Positions 12,762 to 24,631 of a stretch of DNA of 64,000 nt are shown here, piece after piece. Each line of letters starts with the position of its first letter. Position 1 is the first letter of the stretch. The notes beneath the pieces are model-generated. The model did not search any database. It had not been told where the DNA came from and saw only the letters and a program-made list of their open reading frames with translations. This DNA comes from Karalla daura (taxonomy: Eukaryota; Chordata; Actinopteri; Chaetodontiformes; Leiognathidae). Location of the stretch: NCBI GenBank assembly GCA_029224185.1, contig CM055210.1, positions 10,805,021-10,869,020 on the forward strand, given 5' to 3'. The position numbers and the translations under genes were made by a program.

Positions 12762-12850
12762 TTAGGGATGGGAACTGATAAGAATAAAGAAATAAATTGT
12801 TTTATTGACATTCCTTGTCGATCCAATTACTCATAGATTCATTCACTGAC
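12762..12850. mobile_element. Decayed MITE-like fragment ('tagggatgggaa' terminus)
   Basis: The sequence starts 'tagggatgggaactgataag' and continues with 'cttgtcgatccaatt'. This follows the pattern of a familiar fish element whose terminus reads 'tagggatgggaatcgataag' with repeated 'tcgattcc' words. The second terminus was not found, so this is a truncated or heavily mutated copy. Confidence 0.5.
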
Positions 12851-13052
12851 TCACATTGGATGACGGGATAAAAGAGTATGAGTGCTTAATTTTTTTTTTT
12901 TTGCACAAATTCTCTTTCATATTTCCACCTCTGAACTGCCTCATTATGTAACATTTCGCAATATTTTCCGTGCTCATTTGCATTGAACTTGAAACAAAAC
13001 CACAACTGATGCCAAAGATACTTGAAGATGACATTGGAGATTACTCAGATTA

Positions 13053-13053
13053 C

Positions 13054-13151
<98 letters not shown>

Positions 13152-13154
13152 TAG
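13053..13154. repeat. (GATA)n tetranucleotide microsatellite
   Basis: About 25 near-perfect TAGA/GATA units make the longest tandem array in the window. Arrays of TCTA often grow from the tail of fish LINE or SINE copies, but no clear parent element flanks this one. Confidence 0.97.
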
Positions 13155-13860
13155 TACAACAACCCTTGTCAGCTCAACCTTGTTTTTTTTCATATTTACA
13201 AGACTAGTAGTTCAGAAGGCTGCCAGAGAGTTGAGTACGGAGAAGAGGAAGCGCTCTCACAATATCCCTTTCTGTATTTCTTTGGAGGAGCGAATGCCAG
13301 GTAGCCGGAGACGGGGAAAATGTGGCCAAACGTGGCGGTGTCTCTTTGTGCTGCGCTGGTTCATTGTTTGCGCCGGGACCACCCTGAGGTCTTAGCGGGT
13401 GGCGTGGGACGGTCCTTTCATTATGGAACCATGGACGTGGCCTGTCAAACTAACAAGCTCGGGAACTGTAGCAAAGGTCGAGGCACCTGGGGTGGGAGAC
13501 ATCTGGGGGCTACTAAATTACCTCGGAGACGTATGGAGAGAGGGCCACGCGTTGGTGCTGCATGTCGACTGGTGGCAGGCCTCTGCTTACGTCTTCCCTG
13601 CCCCCGCCCTTAAACATCTTGAAGCACTGACAAATATTAATGCAAGTTGTGCAAACTTTGGATCCTCTGGGGAGGCTACCTCAGACGTTTCATGTCCCTC
13701 GATTAATAAATGATGCCCCCCTCTTGACAGGGACTATTCTTAACCCCCGGCCTGAGCGGTTGCATCGTTTTTCATGGGGAGCGAGTGACAACCTCAGCCC
13801 GCATTGAAGTTTAGCTTGCTGTACATTGTAATTTGCTGACATTTCTTTTCTCTCTTTTTC
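13155..13860. other. Unique sequence upstream of the microexon candidate
   Basis: No protein is recognised. The open frames at 13320-13713 are chance-like. 13610-13840 is rich in words such as 'gacaaatattaatgcaag' and 'attaataaatgatg', separated by GC-containing stretches, a texture common in conserved non-coding elements. Sequence next to neural microexons is often conserved, so this block deserves alignment. Confidence 0.35.
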
Positions 13861-13911
13861 TCTCTCCCTCTCACCCCCCCCCCCCACCCCCACCCCCACC
13901 CCTCTCTTTTC
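13858..13911. repeat. Pyrimidine and C-rich tract
   Basis: CT repeats followed by poly-C with CCCCCA units. It lies directly upstream of the acceptor at 13930 and could act as an extended polypyrimidine tract for the plus strand. Confidence 0.9.
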
Positions 13912-13930
13912 CCCAATGGCCCGCTTACAG

Positions 13931-13954
13931 ATGTGACCAGCTACTCCGCACTAG
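13931..13954 (+). other. Candidate 24-nt microexon
   Basis: Seen directly: a long pyrimidine tract (13848-13912), then 'cccgcttacag' giving a clean 3' splice site, then 24 nt, then the donor 'AG|gtaaga', which matches the metazoan consensus. The length is a multiple of three, so inclusion keeps frame. Frame 1 has an immediate stop after ATG. With one base of the codon supplied by the previous exon, it reads (x)AT then V-T-S-Y-S-A-L and a split codon starting with G. The alternative frame reads C-D-Q-L-L-R-T. Established: microexons of 3-27 nt are common in vertebrate neuronal and cell-adhesion genes and usually symmetric. Inference: this could be such an exon inside a long intron. I do not recognise the host gene, and no other exon of it is identified in the window, so chance is possible. 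Confidence 0.4.
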
Positions 13955-15320
13955 GTAAGACTCGTTTCATTATTCACGCCGGCGTTCTCGAGAGTGCGAG
14001 TCGCGTATGAGTTGTCGTGCGTCTTTGGGAGTGATGCGGGTGCGGAGGGAGTCTGAGGGAGAGGGGGGAGATGGAGGTGGAGGAGAAGGGTGGGGACGGG
14101 GGTGGGGGAGCCACAGCAGCGGCACCAAGATGCCGCTGTTTGCTCAGCAAGGTATGCGGCGCTCTGCAATCCTCACCCGTCCCGCTCTCCCACGTGTGCG
14201 CGCGAGAATACACAACGGTGGCTGTTTCTGGCGAGCGCCGTTGTGTGCTCTGCGCCTTCGATCTGAATTCTATTCAAATGAGAATCAAACGGCCCAGATT
14301 GTTCAAAGAACACGCCGACAGTGTTGACTTAAACGAGTGGAACGTGGATGGCGTCTGTTTCCGAGCCGAGCCGAGCCGAGCTGGTGGAAATATCCTGCTT
14401 GTTAAAGCTGTGGGCTAAGCTAGATGTCATCACCAGGCCACACTGACCTACCACTGATCTAGCCTCAGTCTGTGCTCACACTACATGGCTGAAAGCTCAA
14501 TTCAATTTATTACTTTTTTTCATTTATATTTTGGCATGGTTGTTCAATGTTCCAATGGCCCTGAAGTGACGGGTAGAAGATGTCACGTGCAACTGTAAAT
14601 ATAGATGCTAATGTTAATGTATGAAAAGTGCAAGATGAATGAAGTCTGATGGAGATTTTCTGAAGTTGTGCAATCTTAGCTGTTTTTTTTGTTTGTTTTT
14701 TTTTTTTTCCAGAGAAAACAAAAGTCAAATGAAATGACCACTGACATGACCATTCAGACTGTCACTGGGCGGCTTGAGGGACAGATTGTTCGGACGGTCT
14801 GGTGGCGTCACATTGAAATTATACTGTGAGCAACAACACACACAAAAAAGACCGCTATAGGTCTTCATGGTTTCTTTGCTGAAATCTAAGATGTCCTCTC
14901 TTAGAAACCTCTCTTAGAACTGCTAAAATAGAAGCTTTTTTTTCTCTTCTCAGACCTGATTACTGGTTCTTAACTAAAATAAAATCGGCGGAGTGAGAAA
15001 TGTGTTTTTGATTGACACCGGGGGTCAAATCTTGGAAGTAATGTCCCGTCTTCAATATAAACGCTTCCACTTTGAAGTGTTTCCAAAGCCGTATTTTTGC
15101 TTTTAGTCGTCTGAGATCAACAGAGCTGCGGCATAATCCTGTGCACTCTGAACATGATTTGTACTTCCCCAGGAAGACAAATTCACATGTCAGAGATCAT
15201 CAGAGGCATTATTCAATTGTTAGCAATAAAATGTGAGAAAGTGCATCACTGCAGGGGAATAACACTCTATCCAGTCTTTTTTTCTTTCCATCCGGGGTGG
15301 GGAGTTAATTTCTTTTCGGG
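13955..15320. other. Non-coding sequence with CpG-rich segment at 14150-14370
   Basis: Downstream of the microexon candidate is a GGA/GGT-rich purine stretch (14040-14110), then CpG-rich sequence (about 14150-14370) including a (GAGCC)n pentamer run at 14360-14380. Beyond 14430 it becomes AT-rich with T-tracts. The 106- and 115-codon plus-strand frames at 14007-14418 overlap each other and derive from the GGA-rich repeat, so they are not supported as genes. Confidence 0.45.
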
Positions 15321-15399
15321 CCTATAGGGGCTATGCTCACACGGCACTCCCACCGGATGGATGTGTTTTTTTCTCCAGGTTTATACTGCAGACATTATT

Positions 15400-15835
15400 C
15401 TCGGAATGGCGAGCGCTCTCTCTACATGCCGCCTCTCTGCGCGGTAAACAAGGCTGTCAGCAGCCCAGCAGGCCGAGCGGGGGAGGAGGAACAATTGAAC
15501 CCTGGCCGAAACAAACCGCCCCGGCCCTCGCCGCCCGACGCCAGGACGGCTGCGGCGTGCGACGTTTTGTTCCCCGAGCCGCTCGGCGGGGCTGCGGGAG
15601 CGCCACGGAGGTCAACTGCTTGATGGAGTCCCCCCCTTTAGCAGAGCCTCAAACCGGGACAGCGGGACCTCTCCACGCTACCCGCGGCTCGGAGCATCTG
15701 CTCACGAGGGGGAAATCAATCATCGTGCCTCGAAAACGTGCCGGACAAATGGCTGGCGTGGCTCGCCGCTACCTCGCTGATTTGTCTCTGATGCGTCGCC
15801 GCTCTCGCCGCTCTTGACTCCTCGCATGTGGACAG
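15400..15835. promoter_or_regulatory. CpG-dense block (candidate CpG island)
   Basis: CpG dinucleotides are dense from about 15470 to 15810, most strongly at 15510-15610, in contrast to flanking sequence. Two plus-strand open frames of 96 and 86 codons span it, but neither resembles a known protein, and GC-rich DNA lacks stop codons by composition. It may be an unmethylated regulatory island or an alternative promoter for a transcript in the region. No TATA box or clear first-exon donor was identified. Confidence 0.4.
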
Positions 15836-16735
15836 TTTTTGGGGGAGCGCCACCTCATTGTGTAATTGAAAGCCCGGTGCCATGCCACAACACGAGCGCA
15901 GTTTGGCTGCCCGGCGGAGCATCTGCAAGCAGTTCTGGTCCGGCTCTCAACTCTTTGAGGCAGGCGTTGGCTGACTGCTCGGAAGCAGAAAACCCCTGGC
16001 TAGCTGAGAATAATAAGTACCCATGGGAAGCCGCCAGATGGACATTTACTGTGAGCCTAGCTGGAGAGGGAGAAATCTGTCAAACATCACACTAGGCATC
16101 TGTGGGAGAGCAGCGCAGGTTCACGTCCACTATGTTGGATAAGAGGAGCGCTCTTTGTCGAGACTAAAAGCTGTCGGATTTTTAACGCATCACATCGAGT
16201 TGATGCGTTTACCTTCTTTCAAGGTCAGCGATTCGTATTGCATTGATGCCACCTGTTACAGCGCACGCTTGAAATAATGTCTAGATAATGGACGATTTGA
16301 AGATGTCGATCAAAGCGGCCACTGCAGATGTGCTGTGGAATGGCCTTTCGGTTCATCTCTGATTCTATACGTATACGTTTGAGGCATTCAGGATCAATCA
16401 GTCAACATTACACTCAATTCACGGTTGGATTCTGAGGTACTGATGAAAATTCTTGTTTTACACTCCTATGGAGATTCCCAAATACTTAGTTTCGCTTATC
16501 TGTCCTCTGCATTTTGACTACTGTGCCTCTCCAGAGGAAATAATTCAAAGACTGAACCGTGTTTCTGCTTTAAGATAATCCTTGAAGCCTAGTTCTTTTT
16601 TTTTTTACGAGAAATAGAAAAAAAAATGTCCAGTATTTCTTTCATACGCTTCAATACAAAGCTAAAGGCGAGGAATTACAATTGGCTCATTATGGTCTCG
16701 GAAGCTGAGGGGCCTCAGAGCCGGTGAGGAGAGGG
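15836..16735. other. Unique non-coding sequence
   Basis: No gene, RNA or repeat is recognised beyond short A/T runs (16600-16626). Confidence 0.5.
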
Positions 16736-16738
16736 AGA

Positions 16739-16751
16739 ACGAGAGAGAGAT

Positions 16752-16787
<36 letters not shown>
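16739..16787. repeat. (GA)n microsatellite
   Basis: GA dinucleotide tract with one TAGAAA interruption near 16750. Confidence 0.95.
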
Positions 16788-16788
<1 letters not shown>

Positions 16789-17560
16789 ACAAAGAGTTCA
16801 TCCCAGTAGCGTCAGCACTGAAATAGGACCTTGGTTCTCTTAGACAAGCTGTGCACCAGTTATTATTGCATTATGTCTGGCAGCCGTCCTCTCAGACAGG
16901 AGCTGAGCCACACTTGATCAGCGATATGACACTGGCAGAGAAAAGAGTGATTGCTGGCTGCTTAGTTAAGCAAATACCATTACTCTGTTGATGTCTAAAA
17001 GTAGATCTGCGCTTGGTAAGAATTATAAAAGGCCAAGCAGAACGGCTTCCAAAGCACTGCTAGCTTTGTAATACTCAGGAGTGGCTCCTTTTGAAATGGT
17101 CTTGGTTTATTATTCATCTCTCTGAGGACAAGAACAATGCCATTCATGGACAATACAACACTTTTAAGCTCCCATCTGGGTTTCTTACGCCCTGGAACGA
17201 TGCTGTTCGAAAAATATCAAAGAGAGGCTTCGTGAGATCATATAGTTTTTAATATTTATGCACATTACCTGTACATTCATTTGCTAGAAAGAGGCATAAG
17301 CTCCCTCTGTCTGAGGGAAGACTGTGTAGGGCGCGAGAGCATATGTAAGAGAACAGATTTTACAGCAATGATCTCAAGTTCACGGTCCTCATAGGAATGC
17401 TATCACCCTGAACCATTAGAGAACAACCACAGCTCACTCCTGTGGTGGTCTAATGTGTAACACTCTCTTTCCTTTAGCTGTGCCCTCTGGGTAACGGGCC
17501 ATTTCGCTAATGGTGACTCCCTCAAGCGTGTGTCACAAGCCTCCTGGCATTATCAAAAGC
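16788..17560. promoter_or_regulatory. Possible conserved non-coding element(s)
   Basis: The stretch from 16850 to 17060 has high sequence complexity with no repeat, no codon structure and clusters of words such as 'tattgcattatgtctggcag', 'cacttgatcagcgatatga' and 'gcttggtaagaattataaaa'. This texture resembles vertebrate developmental enhancers. The call rests on appearance alone. Confidence 0.25.
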
Positions 17561-18145
17561 TCTTGAGGGGGCTTAAAGTTGCCGTATGTTGATTTTTCTG
17601 TTTTTTTTTTTAGCCACCCTCTTTTTCTTAAACTGCCGGGGCGAGTTGTTAATCAGAAATGTGACTGATGGCTTGTTAGCGTGACTTTGCATACATTCCA
17701 CAGTAATTAGACTTGAGTGACAGATCCACCGAGCGTTCGCTTCAGCCAAATCTCCAAAACTTGCTTTCATGTTCGCGGAAGCTGTCAATCTATACCCTCA
17801 CGTTTTTTTGGGACTGTCATTTTTTTCATTTTTATTTTTTAAATATTTCCACCATAATCACCCATCATGGCAGGTGATTACACGTGCGACTTAGCCGATG
17901 CAGTCAATCTATACAGATGCGCTAAGGACGCAGCGGTAATTTGCGGCCCGTGTGGATCTGTGTGCGCTTGGACGCTCCGCACCCCTGCAGGTGAGGCTGC
18001 GCCGCTGCTGCTGCTGCGAACAGATGGCTTATCTTTAACTTTATCAGAGGCGCTGGTGTCACCGGCAAACGCGATCAGTTGCTCCGGTGCCTGGGGAGAG
18101 CGGCATCCATCAGTAGCTAACAGCATATGGTGAAGGCACATTAAG
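17561..18145. other. Unique non-coding sequence, CpG-containing
   Basis: An 88-codon plus-strand frame (17867-18133) is matched by an 87-codon minus-strand frame over almost the same bases. Neither has recognisable motifs; 'ctgctgctgctg' at 18004-18017 gives a leucine run. The 12-base word 'gtcaatctatac' occurs near 17783 and again near 17902. No gene is supported. Confidence 0.4.
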
Positions 18146-18146
18146 G

Positions 18147-18183
18147 TGTCCTCCCTCTCCCTCCCTCTCTCCCTCTCTCTCTC
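18147..18183. repeat. (CT)n/(CCCT)n tract
   Basis: An imperfect pyrimidine tract of CCCT and CT units. Confidence 0.9.
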
Positions 18184-19028
18184 TGCCTTCCTGTTCTATA
18201 TGTGCTTCTGCAGCCAAGCATCAGATGCTCACTTCACAGGACAAAGCGTGTGTGTGAGTGTGTGTCTGTATGTGTGTGATTCTGTGTGCAGTGAGCGCTG
18301 GGGGCCAGTGGGCATCCAATTTGAGATCTTGTGCTTCATGTTTGATTTGTTTTATGTGTTTTCAAAGCTCTATATAAACAAAGCGATATTTTATCTACCT
18401 ACCTATCTATCTATCTGCCTACATGCCCATCTACCTCTTACTTCTCTTTTCTATTTATCTAAACATGGCTGCTGCTGAGTGTGGTCAAAATTGTTTTACT
18501 TTTTTTTCCCCTAATTTGGAGAGAAATCACAAGGCAACCGTCTGTGTCAAGAAGGTGTTGTTTTCCTCTCTCTCCCTCTCTCTCGCACTAATAACAACCT
18601 CGCATTGCTGTACCAACCTAACCACCCCAGTTGGCGCTCTATTCCAACATTGGAAGGAAAGCATGTTTACCAGAGCCTCCATGTGTTGCATTACTGCATC
18701 AAGCTGAGTGTCAATCAAAGCCCTGTTTGCTCACGCAAAAAAAGGGGGCGCAGTCTACCAAAAACTGCACTACAAAAGCTCTATCTCTTCCCTTACTTTC
18801 TCGGATTGGAAAGCATACGTCACTAATGGGCGCCATCCCATCCTGCCACAGAATTTCATTTTAACCGGTGCTTCTTAAAACTGGAGAGAAAAAGTGGGGG
18901 GAGAGAAAAATAGAAGATAAAGCGAAAGGGGTGACTGAGTCAAAATCACCAAGTAAACGATTAAAACAGTGTTAATTTCTGAATGCAGACTCTCTTGTTT
19001 ATTTGTTTCTTCTCAATTCCAAAAGTGG
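18184..19028. other. Unique non-coding sequence with minor simple repeats
   Basis: Contains a GT-rich stretch (18247-18290), a short (CTAC/CTAT) run at 18395-18418 and a CT run at 18570-18590. No gene is seen. Confidence 0.5.
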
Positions 19029-19072
19029 CTAGGGTTAGGGAAGCCCTCACCCCTTAGCCCTAACCCTAACCC
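19029..19072. repeat. Short inverted telomere-like motif
   Basis: About two TTAGGG-like units (19029-19040) are followed after 17 bases by about two and a half CCCTAA units (19058-19072). The arms are complementary and could form a hairpin. The array is far shorter than a true interstitial telomere. Confidence 0.7.
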
Positions 19073-21450
19073 ACAACAGAACCATAAAACTCCACTAACA
19101 AGCTAAACATATAACGACATTTGACAAATGTTACTCACCAAAATCTGAAATGAGACTGGGAAATGAGATTTTAACTCATTCATTTCAACCTGTTCTCAAA
19201 GTCATTCATTCATTACGTGTGCTATTTCCAGTTGAATATGAAAAGGTTTGAGCTGATCAGATGCTGAGACCTCTTTGAGTTGCACCTGCATTAGGCTACA
19301 TTCTGAAAGACTCCTGTCCCCGAGCAAACAGTAAATGGTACATATTGTCGTGCTTTCGCCATTAACTCTTCAAATAAAAACCCTACATTTGTATAAGACC
19401 CGCGGACTGGTGACACCTTGCCTCAAGGCCTGTGCCAATTAGAGTCAGCGTTTTCCAGCAAGGACTTAATATTGCGCTATAATAACCCGCAGTGCTTTTT
19501 AAAACCTACTCTTTCTTGCTTTCAGTTTTGACAAGCCTTTTATGCTTAAGTTTCAACTCGTGTATGAATTCTCTAATATGTCACAGCGTGCATCCCACCC
19601 GAACCCCCTCTGGCCTTCCCTTTTCTATTATTATTCCCTTGTTGACATCTCTCTAATAGGCAGCGTTAATTAGCCTGCTCTTCAAAAAATAAAATTTTCT
19701 ATTGTGTGTCAGGGTTTGGTCATTAAATGAACAAAGGCAGTCGAAATGCTCGACATAATGGGCTCAGCTGATTAAGGGTGCAGCCATAAAGGAACGTAGC
19801 AGAGAAACTCTCCAAATAGATTCTTGCAGTCGGTCTTTTAAGATGGTAAATACCTCCTTGCTTGACAATACCTCCATGCCAAGACAATCATGGATGACGC
19901 CCCCAAAACTGGAGCCAAAACCAAGCAGTTTTGCTGCCAAAACTCACACTTTGAATGTGTTTATTATTGCTTTTTAAAGCTTTATTTTGAATTGATTATT
20001 TTGAACCTGAATTTCGATGTTTCTTATCACCAACAGCAGTCTTACACACTGGAAATGTCAATAGAGTGGCATCCAGTTTTTTTGTTTTCTTTTTTTCCCA
20101 AAAAGTGACACCAAACACCTGTATGTGATGAACTGGGAGTGAGAATGTGTTGTGCTGCTATTCCACGTTGACTAGCCAATTTTGGCTGGGAACATGTTTC
20201 TCAAGTACAAAAATGTGTTGCTTGTGCTGTCTGAGAGTATCTTCTTTTTTCCCCAGCCACTTTGTGCAAACAGAGAATCAGTCACAATCATATAAATACA
20301 TTAAACTCATAGATTAGGTCCTCTTCGGTATCTAGAGGAATGTCTACTGATGATGTTTGCGCGTAAATTATGCAGAGTCACGCCTAGAAAGTCTCACAAA
20401 GCTGAGCGAAGCAGCCGGGGTGTCGACTGTAAGTCACGTGATCTCCCTCCGAGACGGCATCAGGCCCAAGTTGGCTCGAGCATGCCCGCCTCCATTTTGG
20501 CAGAACATTTGAGGATGATGAAGACCACTGGAGAAAATCCACGGCCTCGCTTCTCTGAAGGTTGAATGTCAGAGGTCGTCGGGTGGCCAACCCATCTGCT
20601 GCTCTGGCACCTCCACATACAGTAGAGGGCGGGGGCGGGGATCTGGAGAGCAGTGATTCACGGGGGACAGGCTGTGTTCATCGCCTGCTCAGATGTATGG
20701 TCTGCATCACGCCGTAGGTTTCCAACCGATGATGTCACTGTCACTGCTTTGATTAGCGCGGCGTTCACAGTCACAGAGTTCATTTGTAAGTACCGGTTTC
20801 CTATTGATTAAAATATCGGTGATCATGTTGTAAACATAGTTGTAAATTATATTCTTATACGCCTCTTTTTGTCACTTGACATTGCATTATAGTTTCGGGT
20901 TGGACTGATATGAAAAATGGGACCAAATACCAGGTATTTTATTTTTATGGAAAATCCTAAAAAAAAGAGAGCTTTATAGTGAGAAAAAGGGGATTATATT
21001 TAATCACTCCTTATTTTTCACTTATTGTTCGATGCCAAGCGCTTTTCCATTGCCTGTACTATACCTCTATGATGTACAATGGCAAACCAGTCGAATCTAT
21101 AATCAAATTTAATTGGTTGCTTCTTTGTCCATGCTGCACCATTCCACGAAATTGTAGAGGAAAACTTCTAGAACCTACAGTGAAAACCTTTCAACTGCTC
21201 TAATTTCAACGTCACCTTTCAGAAAGGACCCGCCTGAAAACCTTTAAAACTGGCAATTCAACTGCCAAATTGCTCCTTGTTGAGAGTCGAGATAACATTC
21301 GATCAAGGACAAGGGCGAATGAGCTGTAACACAGCTCTGGTGTTTGTCACATTTTGCCATCCATCCATATCATCGCAAAGAATAAAAGGACTATTTCCCA
21401 CAGAAAGTGAGCGGCCTTTCACAAAACAGAATGAATTATAGCCACACAAG
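19073..21450. other. Unique non-coding sequence
   Basis: No gene or complete element is recognised. 19430-19780 is AT-rich with motifs such as 'gcagcgttaattagcctgc' and could be regulatory. 20340-20780 is more CpG-rich. The donor-like 'gtaagtacc' at 20788 lacks a convincing upstream acceptor. Confidence 0.45.
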
Positions 21451-21453
21451 CAC

Positions 21454-21472
21454 ATACACACACACACACACG
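21454..21472. repeat. Short (CA)n microsatellite
   Basis: About nine CA units. Confidence 0.9.
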
Positions 21473-22671
21473 AAAAAAATCAGTAGATGAATGAAATTGT
21501 TTCTTCCTCCTAATTAGCTTCAGCAGTGCAGCAAGTGTCACCGCACCATGGGTAGGGGCAGCAAAGCACGGATGTGTAGAGGCAGCACCAGCTCTCCCCT
21601 GCAGAGCTCTTTGGATGCAGAAAGCTGCTCCACGTCCCAGCTCAACACTACTTTCGCCTTCTTCCCTGACACCAAAATAGAAACTTGTGTTAATAAGTCC
21701 TCTGTGGCCTGCCATACGGACAATCCAGGTTTTGTAAATACAGGAGAGGACGTGTCCTCAACTGTCCCTCGATGCGGATTAAGCCCTGAAGCCAGAAAGG
21801 GAAATTTGAGCAAGGCTGTTTCTTTGTTTGTTTGGGTTTTTTTATTTTTTTATTTCTCACCCGCCCCCTGCTCTGACATGTGCACTGACATTCCTCCAGG
21901 TCAAAAAGGGGAATTACTGTAGGTTTTTTTCTGTGTGTGTCTGTGTGTTTGCTCGGGGGCTTCTGCTGTCCACGGGCCCTGCTGAAGGGTTACCCTTCGG
22001 GGGGGAGGTGCAGAGCAGCGACTGTGCGACTGGAGTCCTGCTCCAGACATATGGGCGGGTTAATGAACTGCCGTGTTTCCAGGGAAGGGGACCATTCACG
22101 CCATAAGGACAAAGTCGAGTTACAAACTGGAGACGAGAGCGAGCGCCTGAGCGATGGCGCATCCCTATGTCTTTCTGAGTCGACATTTCTCTATTCGTGT
22201 CTATGCAAATGTCCTCCACAGAGAACGGATACCAAAACAGGCAGAGAGGAGAACAAAGGTTAACATGCAGGTTCACGGGTACCTGCCTACGCATACGTGG
22301 GCGCAGCAGCCTAGTATCTTAGAAATATAGTTTTTTAAACTGTAATGGAAACACAAGTAGTCAATCTGAATGCGATTCCTACCGTTTCAACAAGGTACAA
22401 TCAGCGCTTCCATTGAGAAGAGTTTATGAAAAGTGCGTATGAGCTACCTTAAGGGAGATGGACAATCAAAACACATTGCAGTTCTATGGGTTTATTAGAT
22501 ATTGTAATCAGATTTAGAAAAAGTTGTCTGAGGTGAAGTGGTCATGTGACCGCTACGGCATGACCAGTGTTATACTTCTATAAAACCGCCTCATGTTTTA
22601 GCGATATTTGAGAGGTTTTTCAAAATGTTGCTGTTTCCATGGAAACCCTCCTACTGTGACTGACTGACGAG
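21473..22671. other. Unique non-coding sequence
   Basis: The overlapping open frames on both strands at 21538-22294 (up to 126 codons) do not resemble proteins I know, and each has an opposite-strand partner of similar length. I do not support a gene here. Confidence 0.45.
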
Positions 22672-22920
22672 CATTTTCTCCCCACGTTTGCATGGGTTGT
22701 TTTCCTCGGGTTCTCCACTTTCCTCCCACAGTCCAAAAATATGGATGTTTAGGTCGATTGAAGACTCAATTGCCCCTACTGTAGGTGTGAGCGGGAGAGT
22801 GAGTGGTGTATGCGCCTATGGCGGCCTGATTAGGGGTGTATTTCCTGATTTCACCGTATGTGCACTGGAATAGTCTCAAACAGACTGCTCAAGAACAAAG
22901 TGGCTAAGGTAATGGATGGA
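22672..22920 (+). mobile_element. Fish SINE, 5'-truncated decayed copy
   Basis: Recognised by 'ttctccccacgtttgcatgg', the 'cctcgggttctcc' and 'cctcccacagtccaaa' body motifs, 'tatggatgtttaggtcgatt', 'caattgcccctactgtaggtgtgagcg' (read in two parts) and the terminal 'aatggatgga'. It is the same family as the copy at 2456-2734, without the tRNA-like head. Confidence 0.85.
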
Positions 22921-24630
22921 GCCAGTTCTGAAAAGTTATTGCAGTGTAACACCCTGACAGGAACTGTGTCTTGTATGACTCGAAACAACCCATCTCAGTT
23001 ACAGTAGGTTTCATTTAAGTGCTGCTATGGATAATTAAAGCCTCATCAGTTTAAATAACATTATACGGCTGCTATCGTTCATAGCGTGGCGGCCCTGTAT
23101 CGATTTTAGTGTTTTTGGTGATGTGACAAGGCTGCTGCTTGTGTCACCGCAGCATCACACCCCATCATTAATTTGCTATCTTGTTGCTGTAAGACCAACC
23201 TCTCACTTCTTTTTTTTTCTTACCCCTCCTCTCCATTCCCTCGCTCTCAAACTTTCGTCTTTGTCTTGGCAAGATAATCACCTCTCTTGAAAGGTGGCAG
23301 GCAGAGAAAAAGAAATCAAGATACTGTACGTGAGAATAACAAGCTGACATTGCACAGTCAACGGCAGTGAATAATCTTTCCCACATTTTTATTCCTCCCC
23401 CCCAGATTTTTGTCCGCAAACATAGCACCTTATCTATTTTTATCCGGAATATTTTCATATTTCCCATCACCAAAGCTCTTCACATGTCTCACGTTCTCCC
23501 CTGGGTTCCATGTGTGTATCTCAAGCTCCAACCAGACTCTCTCTCTCTCTCTCTCTCTCCCTCTCTCTTCATGTCATGCACACAATTACACACCTCACGC
23601 TATTGAACGGTTTGTTCACTAGTGAAATAACCCTTCACATTCATAGCAGACATCATCAGTCATGTGCCAGAGAGGCGAGCGATCCGCATTTAGCCTTCTT
23701 GATGCAGAAAAAGAAAAAGAAACGTGTCTGATAAAATCGACGGACTCACTTCCACCTGTGCGACTGAGCGTTGCAGGCGGTGGTCAGAGACGAAACAGAT
23801 GACTGTCCTCTCCAAAGACACCATGATGAACCCTGCCAGTCTCGGGGAAAACTCTCGCCATCACTTCCCTGAACCATATTAATCACCGAGCGGGAACAGG
23901 TAATTTACGAGGCGCTCTCTCTCTCTCAGCGAGGCTACGTCGAGTTGGGTGCATTATGATTATATTAACATAATCCGGTCTTGTTAAATTGGATCAGCAA
24001 TATTATTAAAGCTGGCATAGCTCTCGCTCAGCGTCGCTAATTCCTCTCACGCTTAAGTCCTAATGAGAAATAAGGAAGCACTTACAAAGAGGCGTACAGA
24101 ACGAGCGGCAGGTAGAGATTATCTGTCTGCCTCGCTCAGTTTCACTCACACTCCGGGGTCTGTGTCATGCGCACAATTACGCAGGAACCTCGGAAACAAA
24201 GAAAGACGCACGCACGCGCACACGCACGCACGCACACTCAGGACTGCAGTCTCTTCAGCTTCCAGTCTCTGTCTCTGTGCCTCCTACCTCAAATGATTAG
24301 CGCTTAGTCATAAAGCCAGGAGGATTTTTTTGAAACACATCATTACGCACTCTTGGGGAACCGTATGGAATGAGCGGCTGACAGTTGATTTCACAGAAAA
24401 TTGCGGTTTTGAAAATGAAATCGTGCTGGTTTCAAAGCGCCACTTGCATCTCCTACAAATTATATGTTGCGTTACACATGCATAGGGACAGCAGAAGTCC
24501 CCCCCAACCCCCCCCCAAAAAAACCATTTGCATTCATAACTGAAGCGTGGAGACTGTTTGAGAACCACTGTCGCTGTTTATTAAAGCCCAACCTGCAGGC
24601 CCTTCACACTCGTCAATGTTTTTAACTCTC
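22921..24630. other. Non-coding sequence with simple repeats
   Basis: Contains a CT microsatellite at 23537-23568 and an ACGC/CA-rich stretch at 24205-24240. 23880-24060 holds AT-rich words with ATTA cores ('gggtgcattatgattatatt') that may be regulatory. C-runs occur near 24500-24518. No gene is recognised. Confidence 0.5.
23537..23568. repeat. (CT)n microsatellite
   Basis: CT dinucleotide tract with one CCC interruption. Confidence 0.93.
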
Positions 24631-24631
24631 T

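Noticed and set aside
13320..13713. Overlapping plus-strand frames just upstream of the microexon candidate
   Set aside because: Two frames overlap out of phase and neither reads as a known protein. No donor joins them to the microexon in a sensible phase that I can defend.
17780..17915. Tandem duplication suggested by a repeated 12-base word (gtcaatctatac)
   Set aside because: Flanking bases do not match beyond the word, so it is probably coincidence.
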